Below are positions 1 to 5,131 of a stretch of 6,838 nucleotides of DNA, one piece after another. Numbering within the stretch: position 1 is the first letter of the stretch; the number at the start of each line of letters is the position of its first letter. Location of the stretch: positions 70,660 to 77,497 of the forward strand of contig DCVK01000037.1 of assembly GCA_002335385.1 (NCBI GenBank), read 5' to 3'. Source of the stretch: Candidatus Aminicenantes bacterium UBA2190 (GTDB lineage: Bacteria > Acidobacteriota > Aminicenantia > UBA2199). The notes beneath the pieces are model-generated. The model saw only the letters and a program-made list of their open reading frames with translations. It was not told the DNA's origin and searched no databases. The translations under genes were made by a program, and so were the position numbers.

Positions 1-833
1 ACCGCATGCTCGACATGGGATTCTTCCCCGACATCAAGCGGGTCATCGCCAAGCTGCCGCCCAAGCGCCGCTCGCTGTTCTTCTCGGCCACCATGGAGCC
101 CGAGGTGGTGGCCCTGGCCCGCACCCTGGTCCATGACGCCGTGCACGTGACCATCGCCCATGAGGCGCCGGCCGTCGAGCGCATCGTGCAGAAGGTGATG
201 TTCGTCGACAAGAACGACAAGGACGCCCTGCTCGTGTCGCAGCTTGCCGACGCGCGCCGTGACCGCGTCCTGGTCTTCACGCAGATGAAGCACATGGCCA
301 ACAAGGTGGCCAGGAAACTGGACGCCGCCGGCATCAGCGCCGCCGTCATCCACGGCAACAAGAGCCAGAACGCCCGCACCGAGGCGCTGGCCAGCTTCAA
401 GGCCGGCCGCGTCCGCGTGCTGGTCGCCACCGACATCGCCGCCCGCGGCCTGGACGTCGACGGCATTTCCCACATCATCAACTATGACCTGCCGGTGGAG
501 CCCGAGGTCTACATCCACCGCATCGGCCGCACCGCTCGCGCCGGCGCCGGCGGCGACGCCATCACCTTCTGCTCGGCCGGCGAGCGTGATTTCCTGCGCG
601 CCATCGAGAAGCTGATCCGCACCAGCGTGCCGGTCGACAGCGCCCATGATTTCCACTCCGAGTCCGCCTGCCGCGCGACCGGCGCCGACGCGCGCCCGGC
701 CCCCAAGGAGCAGCGGGGCGGGGGCAACAACGGCCGGCGCAGCAAAGCGCATCCGCCGGCGGCCCCTGCGCGGCGCCCTTCCGCTTCGCAGCACCCGTCC
801 TATTTCAAGCAGGGCCGGAGGGCTTTCCGCTAG
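1..833 (+). CDS. DEAD-box ATP-dependent RNA helicase, RhlE-like, C-terminal part (5' end outside window)
   Basis: ATP-dependent RNA unwinding enzyme of the cytoplasm, of the kind involved in ribosome assembly and mRNA turnover. The reading frame is open from the window edge (codon at 3-5 is CGC, so the start reads ...D-R-M-L-D-M-G-F, the sequence that normally follows the DEAD box), so this is the 3' part of a longer gene. Counting from the Met at position 6, motif III SAT is at residues 27-29, motif IV VLVFTQ at 88-93, motif V ATDIAARGLDV at 141-151 and motif VI HRIGRTARAG at 171-180. A low-complexity basic tail rich in R, P, A and G follows (about 222-275), typical of RhlE-type helicases and used for RNA contact. 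The ATPase lobe with Walker A and the DEAD box must lie upstream. The stop is TAG at 831-833. The next gene is on the same strand 38 bp later but seems to have its own promoter. The family is certain; the RhlE subfamily is inferred from the LDMGFFPDIKRV segment and the tail. Confidence 0.93.
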   Translation, partial: RMLDMGFFPDIKRVIAKLPPKRRSLFFSATMEPEVVALARTLVHDAVHVTIAHEAPAVERIVQKVMFVDKNDKDALLVSQLADARRDRVLVFTQMKHMANKVARKLDAAGISAAVIHGNKSQNARTEALASFKAGRVRVLVATDIAARGLDVDGISHIINYDLPVEPEVYIHRIGRTARAGAGGDAITFCSAGERDFLRAIEKLIRTSVPVDSAHDFHSESACRATGADARPAPKEQRGGGNNGRRSKAHPPAAPARRPSASQHPSYFKQGRRAFR

Positions 834-837
834 GATA

Positions 838-871
838 TTGCATTTGCCGGCGGCAATTGCTATAAGCAGGC
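838..871 (+). promoter_or_regulatory. Promoter of the WYL regulator with a 13-bp palindrome in the spacer; leaderless start
   Basis: A -35-like TTGCAT (838-843) and a -10-like TATAAG (861-866) are exactly 17 bp apart. Between them, 844-856 is a perfect odd palindrome, TTGCCG-G-CGGCAA. The -10 ends 5 nt before the ATG at 872, so transcription would begin at about the start codon. This fits the lack of a convincing Shine-Dalgarno there. A palindrome inside a promoter spacer is a classic repressor site, so autoregulation by the WYL protein is a reasonable inference but untested. Confidence 0.5.
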
Positions 872-1837
872 ATGGCCAAGAAGCTTGCTTATGAGCGCTA
901 CCTGTGGTTCCACGGCCGCCTGCAGGCGAAAAAATACCCGAAGATCGTAGATCTTGCCGATAAATTCGAGATCTCGCGCCGGCAGGCGGCCCGCGAGATC
1001 GAGTTTATGCGCCTGTTCCTCGGTGCCCCCATCGAATACTCAAGCGAGCACAGCGGCTATTTCTATGGCGACGACACGTTCCAGTTCCCCGGGCTGTGGG
1101 TCTCGGAAGAGGAGATCGTTTCGCTGGTCGTCGCCCGCCGTCTGGCCGCCGCCCTCCCCGACCGCGGCCTGAAGAAGAAATTCGACCTGTTCCTGCGCAA
1201 GGTCAGCAACGACATGGACCTCGACCTGCTGCGCCTGGAGGAAAAGGTTTCGCTGAAGAACGTCCGCTACACCCGGGTCGAGCCCGCGGTCTTCCAGGCC
1301 GTGCTGCGGGCGCTGGCACGCGGGCAGCAGCTGGACATCGCCTACGCCCCGAGTTACGCCCAGGCGGCGGCGCAACGCAAGGTCGACCCCTTGCACCTCC
1401 TGGTCTACATGGGCAACTGGCACCTCGTCGCCTGGTGCCACGAGCGGCAGGCGGTACGCGACTTCCTGCTGGCGCGCATGAAGACAGCCGAGGTCCTGCC
1501 CGCGCCGGTCGCCAATCCCGTCGCCGCGGAAGCGATCAGGGAAAAGATCGAGAAACGCTACGGCATATTCTTCGACGGCCCGGAGCACCGGGTCGTTCTG
1601 CGCTTCAGCGGCGCCGGCACCCGCCTGGTCCGCGACCAGGTCTGGTTCCCCGCCCAGAGGATCGAGGAATTCCCCGACGGTTCGCTGCTGCTGGAGTTCC
1701 CCGTGGCCGACTTCCGCGAGGTGCTGCGCGACATCCTCCCCTTCGGAGCCGACGTCGAGGTGCTGGAGCCGCCCGAGCTCAGGCGGCTGCTGGCGGATAC
1801 GATCGGCAAGATGGCCGGGGTTTACCGGGGCAAATGA
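872..1837 (+). CDS. HTH-WYL-WCX transcriptional regulator
   Basis: A 321-residue DNA-binding regulator of the WYL family (PafC/DeoR-like helix-turn-helix proteins whose WYL domain is thought to sense nucleic acid or nucleotide ligands). Residues about 6-66 form the winged HTH (KIVDLADKFEISRRQAAREIE is the helix-turn-helix). A linker helix region follows to about 130. The WYL domain spans about 137-208, with the conserved pattern R-K-V-D-P-L-H-L (169-176), then G-N-W-H-L-V-A-W-C (181-189) and F-L-L-A-R-M (198-203). The signature tripeptide is W183-H184-L185, so the tyrosine is replaced by histidine. Residues about 239-316 match the C-terminal WCX extension. The target genes are unknown. The ATG at 872 is the natural start: the HTH begins right after it, and upstream lie only the promoter and the helicase stop. 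The gene ends 28 bp from the convergent M23 gene. Confidence 0.9.
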   Translation: MAKKLAYERYLWFHGRLQAKKYPKIVDLADKFEISRRQAAREIEFMRLFLGAPIEYSSEHSGYFYGDDTFQFPGLWVSEEEIVSLVVARRLAAALPDRGLKKKFDLFLRKVSNDMDLDLLRLEEKVSLKNVRYTRVEPAVFQAVLRALARGQQLDIAYAPSYAQAAAQRKVDPLHLLVYMGNWHLVAWCHERQAVRDFLLARMKTAEVLPAPVANPVAAEAIREKIEKRYGIFFDGPEHRVVLRFSGAGTRLVRDQVWFPAQRIEEFPDGSLLLEFPVADFREVLRDILPFGADVEVLEPPELRRLLADTIGKMAGVYRGK

Positions 1838-1843
1838 GCCCCG
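1826..1843. terminator. Weak GC hairpin between convergent genes
   Basis: CGGGGC (1826-1831) pairs with GCCCCG (1838-1843) around a 6-nt loop that contains the stop codon of the WYL gene. A second small hairpin, CCCCC with GGGGG, follows at about 1844-1859. Neither is followed by a T run on either strand, so intrinsic termination is doubtful. The position between two convergent genes is the main reason to list it. Confidence 0.2.
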
Positions 1844-1865
1844 CCCCCGGCAATGGGGGACCCAC

Positions 1866-3185
1866 TCAACGCGGGTCGAGGGAACGGCCGGGAACGAGGG
1901 GCGGCGACCCGGGACCCGGCCTGGCCATGGGAACCGCCGGGGCCTGCACGGGGACCGGTCCCGATATGGGCGCCAGTACCCGGGCGCAATGCTCCTGGAA
2001 TTCCGCGAGCATCTCCCTGGGCAGCGGCGCCGTGCTGGGCGACTGCAGGCGCAGGGGGTTGATATAGCGGCCGTTGTGCACCAGACCGTAATGCAGGTGC
2101 GGGCCGGTCGACAGGCCGGTGCTGCCCACAGTGCCGATCATCTGACCCTGGTCGACGCGCTGGCCGGCGCGCAGGCCGGCGGCGAAGCGCTGCAGATGGT
2201 AGTAGTGGCTGGCATAGCCGTTGCCATGGCGGATGACGACGTAGTTGCCGCGCCCATTGTCGCGGCCGCGCCCGCTCACCACCCCGGAGGCGGTGGCACG
2301 GACCGGCGTGCCGTAAGGGGCGGCGAAATCGGTGCCGTTGTGCTGCCGCGAGTAGCCCAGGATGGGGTGGCGGCGCATGCCGTATCGCGAAGTGACGCGC
2401 ACGAAGGGCAGGGGGCAGCGCAGGAACATGCGCCGGGTGGAGCGGCCGTCGGGATGGTAGAAGCCCGTGCCGCCGCCGGGGGCGGGATAGCGTACGACCT
2501 GGATGCTCTTGCCCCTGTTGACCATCTCGGCGGCCAGGATGTCGCCGTAGGCGGCCAGCCTGCCGTCGAGGTATTTCTTTTCCAGCACCGCCGCGACCGT
2601 GTCGCCGGGCTGGACGTCGCGGTTGAAGTCGACGTCGTACTCGAACATGCGCGACAGGGGCTCGAACAGCTCCATCATCTCGCCGCTGGCCAGCGTGGCC
2701 TCGTACAGGGAGCTCTCGATGCGGATGCGCACGGTCTCGCGGCGCACCTCGTAGGGGACGGCGGCGACGCGGCCGCGGAAACCGCCACTGGCGTCGCGCA
2801 CGGCCTCCAGGAAGTGGTCGCGGTCGATGGGGTAGACCAGGTTGCGCAGCAGGCCGTTCACGAAGAACAGGGTCATGGTCTGGCCGCTGCGGATGCGCGC
2901 CAGGTCGTAGGCCGGCCTGACGTCGGCGACCAGGCGCGCCGCTTCGCGCGCCTCCATGCCGCCGCGCTCCAGCGCCACGGCGCAGCAGTCGCCCGGAACG
3001 ATCTGCACCTGCACCTCCTGGGCCTCGGAGAGGGTCAGGTCGCGGAAGGCGGGCGGGGCTTCCTCCGCGGCGCGGCGCTCGGGGAAAAAATTCCAGGCCA
3101 GCAGCGCCACGAGAAAGAACGCGGGAATGAGCAGGAGGAGCCGTCGGCGGTTGCGAAGCTGCTGGGAGCCCGGGCGCAGGTTCAT
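1866..3185 (-). CDS. Membrane-anchored M23 family peptidoglycan endopeptidase (MepM/Csd3-like)
   Basis: A 439-residue zinc metallopeptidase predicted to cut peptide cross-links of peptidoglycan in the periplasm; length and layout resemble E. coli MepM (about 440). After a basic N-terminus (RNRRR, 11-15) residues 16-34 form one hydrophobic anchor. Residues about 49-108 look like the OapA/LysM-like domain (VPGDCCAVALERGGM), and about 109-245 like the second N-terminal domain of Csd3-type proteins. The M23 domain covers about 262-380. Zinc ligands are H282 and D286 in HNGTD and H365 in HLH; the catalytic histidines are expected to be H330 (SHYYHL) and H363. All are present, so an active enzyme is likely. 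The last 55 residues are a proline-rich tail. The ATG at 3185 is chosen because it puts the anchor at the N-terminus and sits exactly 6 nt after a strong -10; an in-frame TTG at 3260 lies upstream of that promoter. A lipoprotein gene lies 112 bp upstream on the same strand. The family is certain; the exact bond cut is not. Confidence 0.93.
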   Translation of the reverse strand: MNLRPGSQQLRNRRRLLLLIPAFFLVALLAWNFFPERRAAEEAPPAFRDLTLSEAQEVQVQIVPGDCCAVALERGGMEAREAARLVADVRPAYDLARIRSGQTMTLFFVNGLLRNLVYPIDRDHFLEAVRDASGGFRGRVAAVPYEVRRETVRIRIESSLYEATLASGEMMELFEPLSRMFEYDVDFNRDVQPGDTVAAVLEKKYLDGRLAAYGDILAAEMVNRGKSIQVVRYPAPGGGTGFYHPDGRSTRRMFLRCPLPFVRVTSRYGMRRHPILGYSRQHNGTDFAAPYGTPVRATASGVVSGRGRDNGRGNYVVIRHGNGYASHYYHLQRFAAGLRAGQRVDQGQMIGTVGSTGLSTGPHLHYGLVHNGRYINPLRLQSPSTAPLPREMLAEFQEHCARVLAPISGPVPVQAPAVPMARPGPGSPPLVPGRSLDPR

Positions 3186-3191
3186 GGCGCC

Positions 3192-3220
3192 ATTGTATCC
3201 CAGGGTGAACCCAAAAGCAA
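3192..3220 (-). promoter_or_regulatory. Promoter of the M23 gene, predicted leaderless
   Basis: Reading on the minus strand, TTGCTT (3220-3215), a 17-bp spacer and TACAAT (3197-3192) form a good sigma70-type promoter. Only the 6 bases GGCGCC separate the -10 from the ATG at 3185, so the first transcribed base should be the A of the start codon or one next to it. No Shine-Dalgarno precedes the ATG, as expected for a leaderless message. The spacer contains the imperfect palindrome GGGT-TC-ACCC. The same two hexamers at the same spacing occur in front of tadA. Confidence 0.65.
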
Positions 3221-3297
3221 CAGGAACCAGGCGACCTTCAGGACGCGTAAAGTAGGGCAACGAGATTTCGCGATGAGTGATCAGAAGGAATGCTTAA

Positions 3298-3825
3298 TCA
3301 GAACTTCTCGCCCGGCGTGCTGCGCCAGAACGAAAGGACGACGTTCTTGTCCTCGTCGATGACGACCTTCCAGCCGCGCCGGCTGACGTACTGCCAATAG
3401 TGCACGGACCATGGCGAGTTGCGGTTGATGCCGTGTTCCATGGCCGGCAAGCCATGCTCGGCGGCAAAGCGCTGCGCCAGGTGCTCGGCGCTCAGGTCCG
3501 CCGATGATAAAAGTCGGTCGACCAGCCCGGGATTGAGGATGATGTATCGTACACGGCCGTCTCGGGCACCGATCACGATGTCCATCGCCTGCGGCCGATC
3601 GCTGTGCATCGCATAGCTGTCCATCTGGCTCCACTGCACAGGCCGGAAGCTGTTCCCCTCGACCTGGCGGTACAACGCCTCCGCGGTTTGCACGGCTTCT
3701 TTCAGAGTCATCCCCAGGTGGAGGCCCCTGACCCGCAGGTCTTCCGGCGCCCGGCCGCAACCCGCCGCCAGGGCGAAGGCCAGCAGCGGTAAAAGTCGCC
3801 AGGCCGACAGGGAGCGTCGACACAT
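3298..3825 (-). CDS. Small predicted lipoprotein of unknown function
   Basis: A 175-residue protein that I cannot assign to a family. Residues 1-22 form a lipoprotein signal peptide (basic CRR start, hydrophobic LLPLLAFALA core) ending in a lipobox-like L-A-A-G-C, with Cys23 as the lipidation site. The first four mature residues are C-G-R-A, without Asp at +2, so sorting to the outer membrane would be expected. The mature part is mixed alpha/beta with charged and aromatic segments. Near the C-terminus, PWSVHYWQYV, GWKVVIDEDKNVV and FWRS look like successive beta strands, so a small beta-rich fold is likely. The start is secure: AAGGAG lies 7 nt upstream of the ATG at 3825. A promoter is visible at 3849-3877. 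It lies upstream of the M23 endopeptidase gene on the same strand, so a role at the cell envelope is plausible; that is guilt by association only. Confidence 0.8.
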   Translation of the reverse strand: MCRRSLSAWRLLPLLAFALAAGCGRAPEDLRVRGLHLGMTLKEAVQTAEALYRQVEGNSFRPVQWSQMDSYAMHSDRPQAMDIVIGARDGRVRYIILNPGLVDRLLSSADLSAEHLAQRFAAEHGLPAMEHGINRNSPWSVHYWQYVSRRGWKVVIDEDKNVVLSFWRSTPGEKF

Positions 3826-3848
3826 CGGTTTCTCCTTACAGAAGGCTC

Positions 3849-3877
3849 ACGATAGCAAAATCGCCATGTTTCCGCAA
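3849..3877 (-). promoter_or_regulatory. Promoter of the lipoprotein gene (extended -10)
   Basis: On the minus strand TTGCGG (3877-3872), a 17-bp spacer and TATCGT (3854-3849) lie upstream of the lipoprotein. The -10 is preceded by TGC, giving an extended -10. The predicted start near 3842 leaves a leader of about 17 nt that just contains the Shine-Dalgarno. The promoter lies in, and antisense to, the kinase remnant on the + strand. Confidence 0.45.
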
Positions 3878-4132
3878 TGCCGGTTCCAGGACGCCTTGGA
3901 GCGGGTCGCCGAGGGGGAATACACCGTCCTCCGCATCGCGGACACCGGCATCGGTATCGCGGCGCTGGACTTGAAAAGGATCTTCGAGCCTTTCTACTCC
4001 AGTAAGAAGCCCGGCAAGAGCGGGACCGGCCTGGGAAGCGAGAGCGTGCCGGTCATCGACGACGTCCCCGAACAACAGGAGATCGCGGCCGCCATGCTGG
4101 AAAAACTCGGGTACGCGGTCCACGCCGGCGCC
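3866..4132 (+). pseudogene. Fused remnants of a histidine kinase (ATPase end) and a response-regulator receiver start
   Basis: The open frame from ATG 3866 gives 95 residues that cannot be a working protein but clearly come from hybrid histidine kinases. Residues about 18-56 are the end of a HATPase_c domain: the G1 box DTGIGI, then IFEPFYSSK, then GTGLG of the G2 box. The kinase breaks off immediately after GTGLG. Without a spacer the frame runs into the first 30 or so residues of a receiver domain, S-V-P-V-I-D-D-V-P-E-Q-Q-E then AAAMLEKLGYAV. This carries the acidic DD pair but not the phosphorylated aspartate, which would lie further on. The frame then leaves the homology and stops at 4151-4153. 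There is no DHp domain, no complete ATP lid and no phosphoacceptor. I read it as at least one large deletion that fused two domains in frame, followed by a second junction near 4133. Confidence 0.75.
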
Positions 4133-4133
4133 A

Positions 4134-4326
4134 GATCACCTTCAGCAATTTGAATGTCGGCACTCATACCCTGCGCGTCAAGGGCAGCAACAACGGGATG
4201 GAGAACGAGCTGTTCATCTCCGTGCTCACGGCCAAGCGCCACCTGGCCAACATCTACGAGAAGATCGGCGTCTCCAGCCGCTTGCAGTTGATCAACTTCC
4301 TGCAGGGATGGAAGCCTAAGCATTGA
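4134..4326 (+). pseudogene. Fused remnants of a Y_Y_Y sensor domain and a LuxR-type HTH
   Basis: In a different + frame from the kinase fragment, ending at TGA 4324-4326, the translation begins ITFSNLNVGTHTLRVKGSNN. This matches the end of a Y_Y_Y (triple-tyrosine) domain, as found after beta-propellers in sensor proteins. It passes directly into ELFISVLTAKRHLANIYEKI and GVSSRLQLINFL, the recognition-helix end of a LuxR/NarL-type HTH. Proteins with Y_Y_Y then transmembrane then LuxR-HTH exist, so this is probably one gene that lost its membrane and linker region; the join falls at or near GMENELF. The only ATG in frame (4198) would give 42 residues with half an HTH. It is not expected to be functional. 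Confidence 0.7.
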
Positions 4327-4431
4327 CCAGCCTTCAAATTCGAAGAAAAACCCCCTAATAAATTCATAAATTGCAAGCCACATGTGAGATAAAAAGAGGT
4401 AACTTTTATTTATATGGCAAGGAGCCGCACA

Positions 4432-4833
4432 ATGAAAAAAGCCGCATGGATGGTTGTCCTGTGCTGCCTGTTGGGGGTGACGCTGGCCGGGGCGCCGCCG
4501 ACGCTCACGCTGTTGACCCCGCAGGACGGGGCATACTGGAAGATCGGTTCCAGGCAAACGATCATCTGGAACGTGGTGCCGAACTTCGACGCCACCGTCT
4601 ACATCACCCTCTGGGGTTACAACGACGCCAACCAGTTGATCCCCTTCGGAGTGATCGGCGAAAGAGCATACAAGGCCGGGAACTTCCTCTGGCAGGTCGG
4701 GGATTGCCCATCCAGAAAAGTCAATCCCGGCAATTATTTCATCCGCATCTGGTTCTTTTATTCCGGCCAGAAAGTGGTCGCCGGGAACAGGAACCCGATC
4801 CACATCACCTCGAACTGGCTCAGGAGAAACTGA
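4432..4833 (+). CDS. Small secreted protein with a Kre9/KNH-like (Ser-Thr-rich anchor family) domain
   Basis: A 133-residue exported protein of unknown role. Residues 1-20 are a Sec signal peptide (MKKAAW, then hydrophobic MVVLCCLLGVTLA), with cleavage likely at about residues 20-21. The mature part fits the Kre9/KNH-type beta-sandwich pattern: LTLLTPQDGAYWKIGSRQTI with IIWN (24-47), VYITLWG (56-62), the G-N-F-L-W-Q-V turn (83-89), P-G-N-Y-F-I-R-I-W (99-107), and NPIHIT as the final strand (121-126). One copy of the domain makes up the whole mature protein. The start is decided by AAGGAG (4419-4424), 7 nt before ATG 4432; the in-frame ATG at 4414 is upstream of that ribosome site. The 105 bp upstream are AT-rich with no promoter I trust. 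Function may be surface binding or adhesion; this is a guess from the fold. Confidence 0.82.
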   Translation: MKKAAWMVVLCCLLGVTLAGAPPTLTLLTPQDGAYWKIGSRQTIIWNVVPNFDATVYITLWGYNDANQLIPFGVIGERAYKAGNFLWQVGDCPSRKVNPGNYFIRIWFFYSGQKVVAGNRNPIHITSNWLRRN

Positions 4834-4850
4834 CCGGATCGGACAATTGC

Positions 4851-4878
4851 CGTTACGAATCACTAATTACTAATCACG
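4851..4878. repeat. Heptad-periodic repeat (four 7-bp units)
   Basis: Starting 17 bp after the stop of the small secreted protein, four successive 7-bp units run without gaps: a CGTTACG unit, then AATCACT, AATTACT and a unit differing only at its end. The sequence is periodic at 7 bp although the units are not identical. Similar 7-bp-periodic tracts with other unit sequences lie at 6750-6784 and 6797-6838. Confidence 0.55.
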
Positions 4879-4899
4879 GGAAGTTTGCTTAAGTTTCTT

Positions 4900-4939
4900 G
4901 AGGGGCAGGGATGAGCTCCCAAGGGTCGCAGTTCCCACC
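4900..4939 (+). repeat. Direct repeat, copy 1 (32-bp identical core 4908-4939)
   Basis: The core 4908-4939 is identical over 32 bp to 5020-5051. It starts GGGATGAGCTCC and ends CAGTTCCCACC. The 8 bp before it (4900-4907) match copy 2 at six positions. It contains the palindromes GAGCTC and CCCAAGGG-like pairing, and its ends (GGGA and TCCC) pair with each other. In this copy the flanking arms, GGGG and CCCC, pair only partly, unlike copy 2. There is no open reading frame of note. Confidence 0.85.
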
Positions 4940-4995
4940 CCGACTGTATTTTCAATCGAAAGATTCTAAGAGATTGTAAGATAATCGCCTAGATA

Positions 4996-5057
4996 AAAGT
5001 TCAAATAATCGGAGGGGGTGGGATGAGCTCCCAAGGGTCGCAGTTCCCACCTCCTCC
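4996..5057 (-). terminator. Possible terminator for the tadA/tRNA-Ser transcript
   Basis: Read on the minus strand, the arms of the hairpin at 5011-5057 pair over 13 positions with one C-A mismatch. They are followed by a T-rich tail beginning ATTATTTGAACTTTT. It lies about 60 bp beyond the tRNA-Ser 3' end. The long loop (21 nt) and interrupted T run make it a weak candidate. Confidence 0.3.
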
Positions 5058-5061
5058 GCCA
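5011..5061 (+). other. tRNA-Ser-derived minihelix: acceptor and T stem with CCA, expanded loop
   Basis: Read on the + strand: GGAGGGG (5011-5017), GTGGG (5018-5022), a 23-nt loop (5023-5045), CCCAC (5046-5050), CTCCTCC (5051-5057), G (5058) and CCA (5059-5061). The same four stem strands, discriminator and CCA occur in the tRNA-Ser gene at 5206-5115, including the G-T wobble in the acceptor stem. Only the D arm, anticodon arm and variable arm are missing, and the 7-nt T loop TTCGAAT is replaced by 23 nt that belong to the 32-bp repeat. The extra A-T pair next to the loop extends the stem to 13 bp. Whether it is transcribed is unknown; no clear promoter is visible in the AT-rich 70 bp before it. 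It could be a tRNA-like RNA, a scar of integration or recombination at the tRNA, or simply a hairpin. Confidence 0.55.
5012..5051 (+). repeat. Direct repeat, copy 2 (32-bp identical core 5020-5051)
   Basis: Identical to 4908-4939 over 32 bp, with the starts of the two cores 112 bp apart. In this copy the core is set inside the tRNA-Ser-like arms and forms the loop of the 13-bp stem. The 80 bp between the copies are AT-rich and show no repeat, gene or convincing promoter. Confidence 0.85.
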
Positions 5062-5131
5062 TTTGCATAGACAGAGGAATTGTTAACAAATAAGGCTAGA
5101 TGATTTTTAGCAAATGGCGGAGGAGGTGGGA
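5045..5131. repeat. 22-bp perfect inverted repeat involving the 3' end of tRNA-Ser
   Basis: 5045-5066 is the exact reverse complement of 5110-5131, with 43 bp between. The right arm is the 3' strand of the T stem and acceptor, the discriminator, the CCA and 5 further bases outside the tRNA gene. Because identity runs past the CCA, the copy arose at the DNA level from this locus, not by reverse transcription of a mature tRNA. A transcript of the minus strand running past the tRNA could pair the tRNA 3' end with the downstream arm. The intervening DNA includes the palindrome TTGTTAACAA (5080-5089). Confidence 0.9.

Noticed and set aside
1096..2067. 323-codon plus-strand ORF overlapping the WYL gene
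   Set aside because: Its R/G/P/A-rich composition marks an out-of-frame shadow; the WYL frame has clear domains.
3186..3260. TTG start for the M23 protein, 25 residues longer
   Set aside because: It would place the membrane anchor internally and lies upstream of the strong promoter whose predicted start coincides with ATG 3185.
1989..3362. 457-codon plus-strand ORF opposite the M23 gene
   Set aside because: Its A/V/G/H/Q-rich low-complexity translation is the antisense shadow of high-GC coding DNA; the minus strand has complete M23 motifs.
4414..4431. Upstream ATG for the Kre9-like protein
   Set aside because: It precedes the AAGGAG that is ideally spaced for ATG 4432, and the shorter form has a standard signal peptide.
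3994..4863. 289-codon minus-strand ORF across the pseudogene and the Kre9-like gene
   Set aside because: It runs antisense to recognisable kinase, HTH and signal-peptide sequences and shows no domain itself.
4908..5051. CRISPR mini-array from the two 32-bp repeats
   Set aside because: Only two repeats, an 80-bp gap far longer than a normal spacer, different flanks at each copy and no cas gene in the window.
4900..5061. Riboswitch (fluoride-like GATG...CCCAA pattern) or SRP RNA next to tadA
   Set aside because: The resemblance to the fluoride aptamer is limited to a few bases and the pseudoknot partner is missing. The conserved SRP RNA tip (GGAAGGAAGCAGC-like) is absent on both strands. No regulated gene follows on the + strand.
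5011..5066. Phage or island attachment site pair at tRNA-Ser
   Set aside because: The partial tRNA copy is inverted, only about 50 bp from the gene and has no integrase nearby; att sites flanking an island would be direct repeats. A relic remains possible but is not supported.
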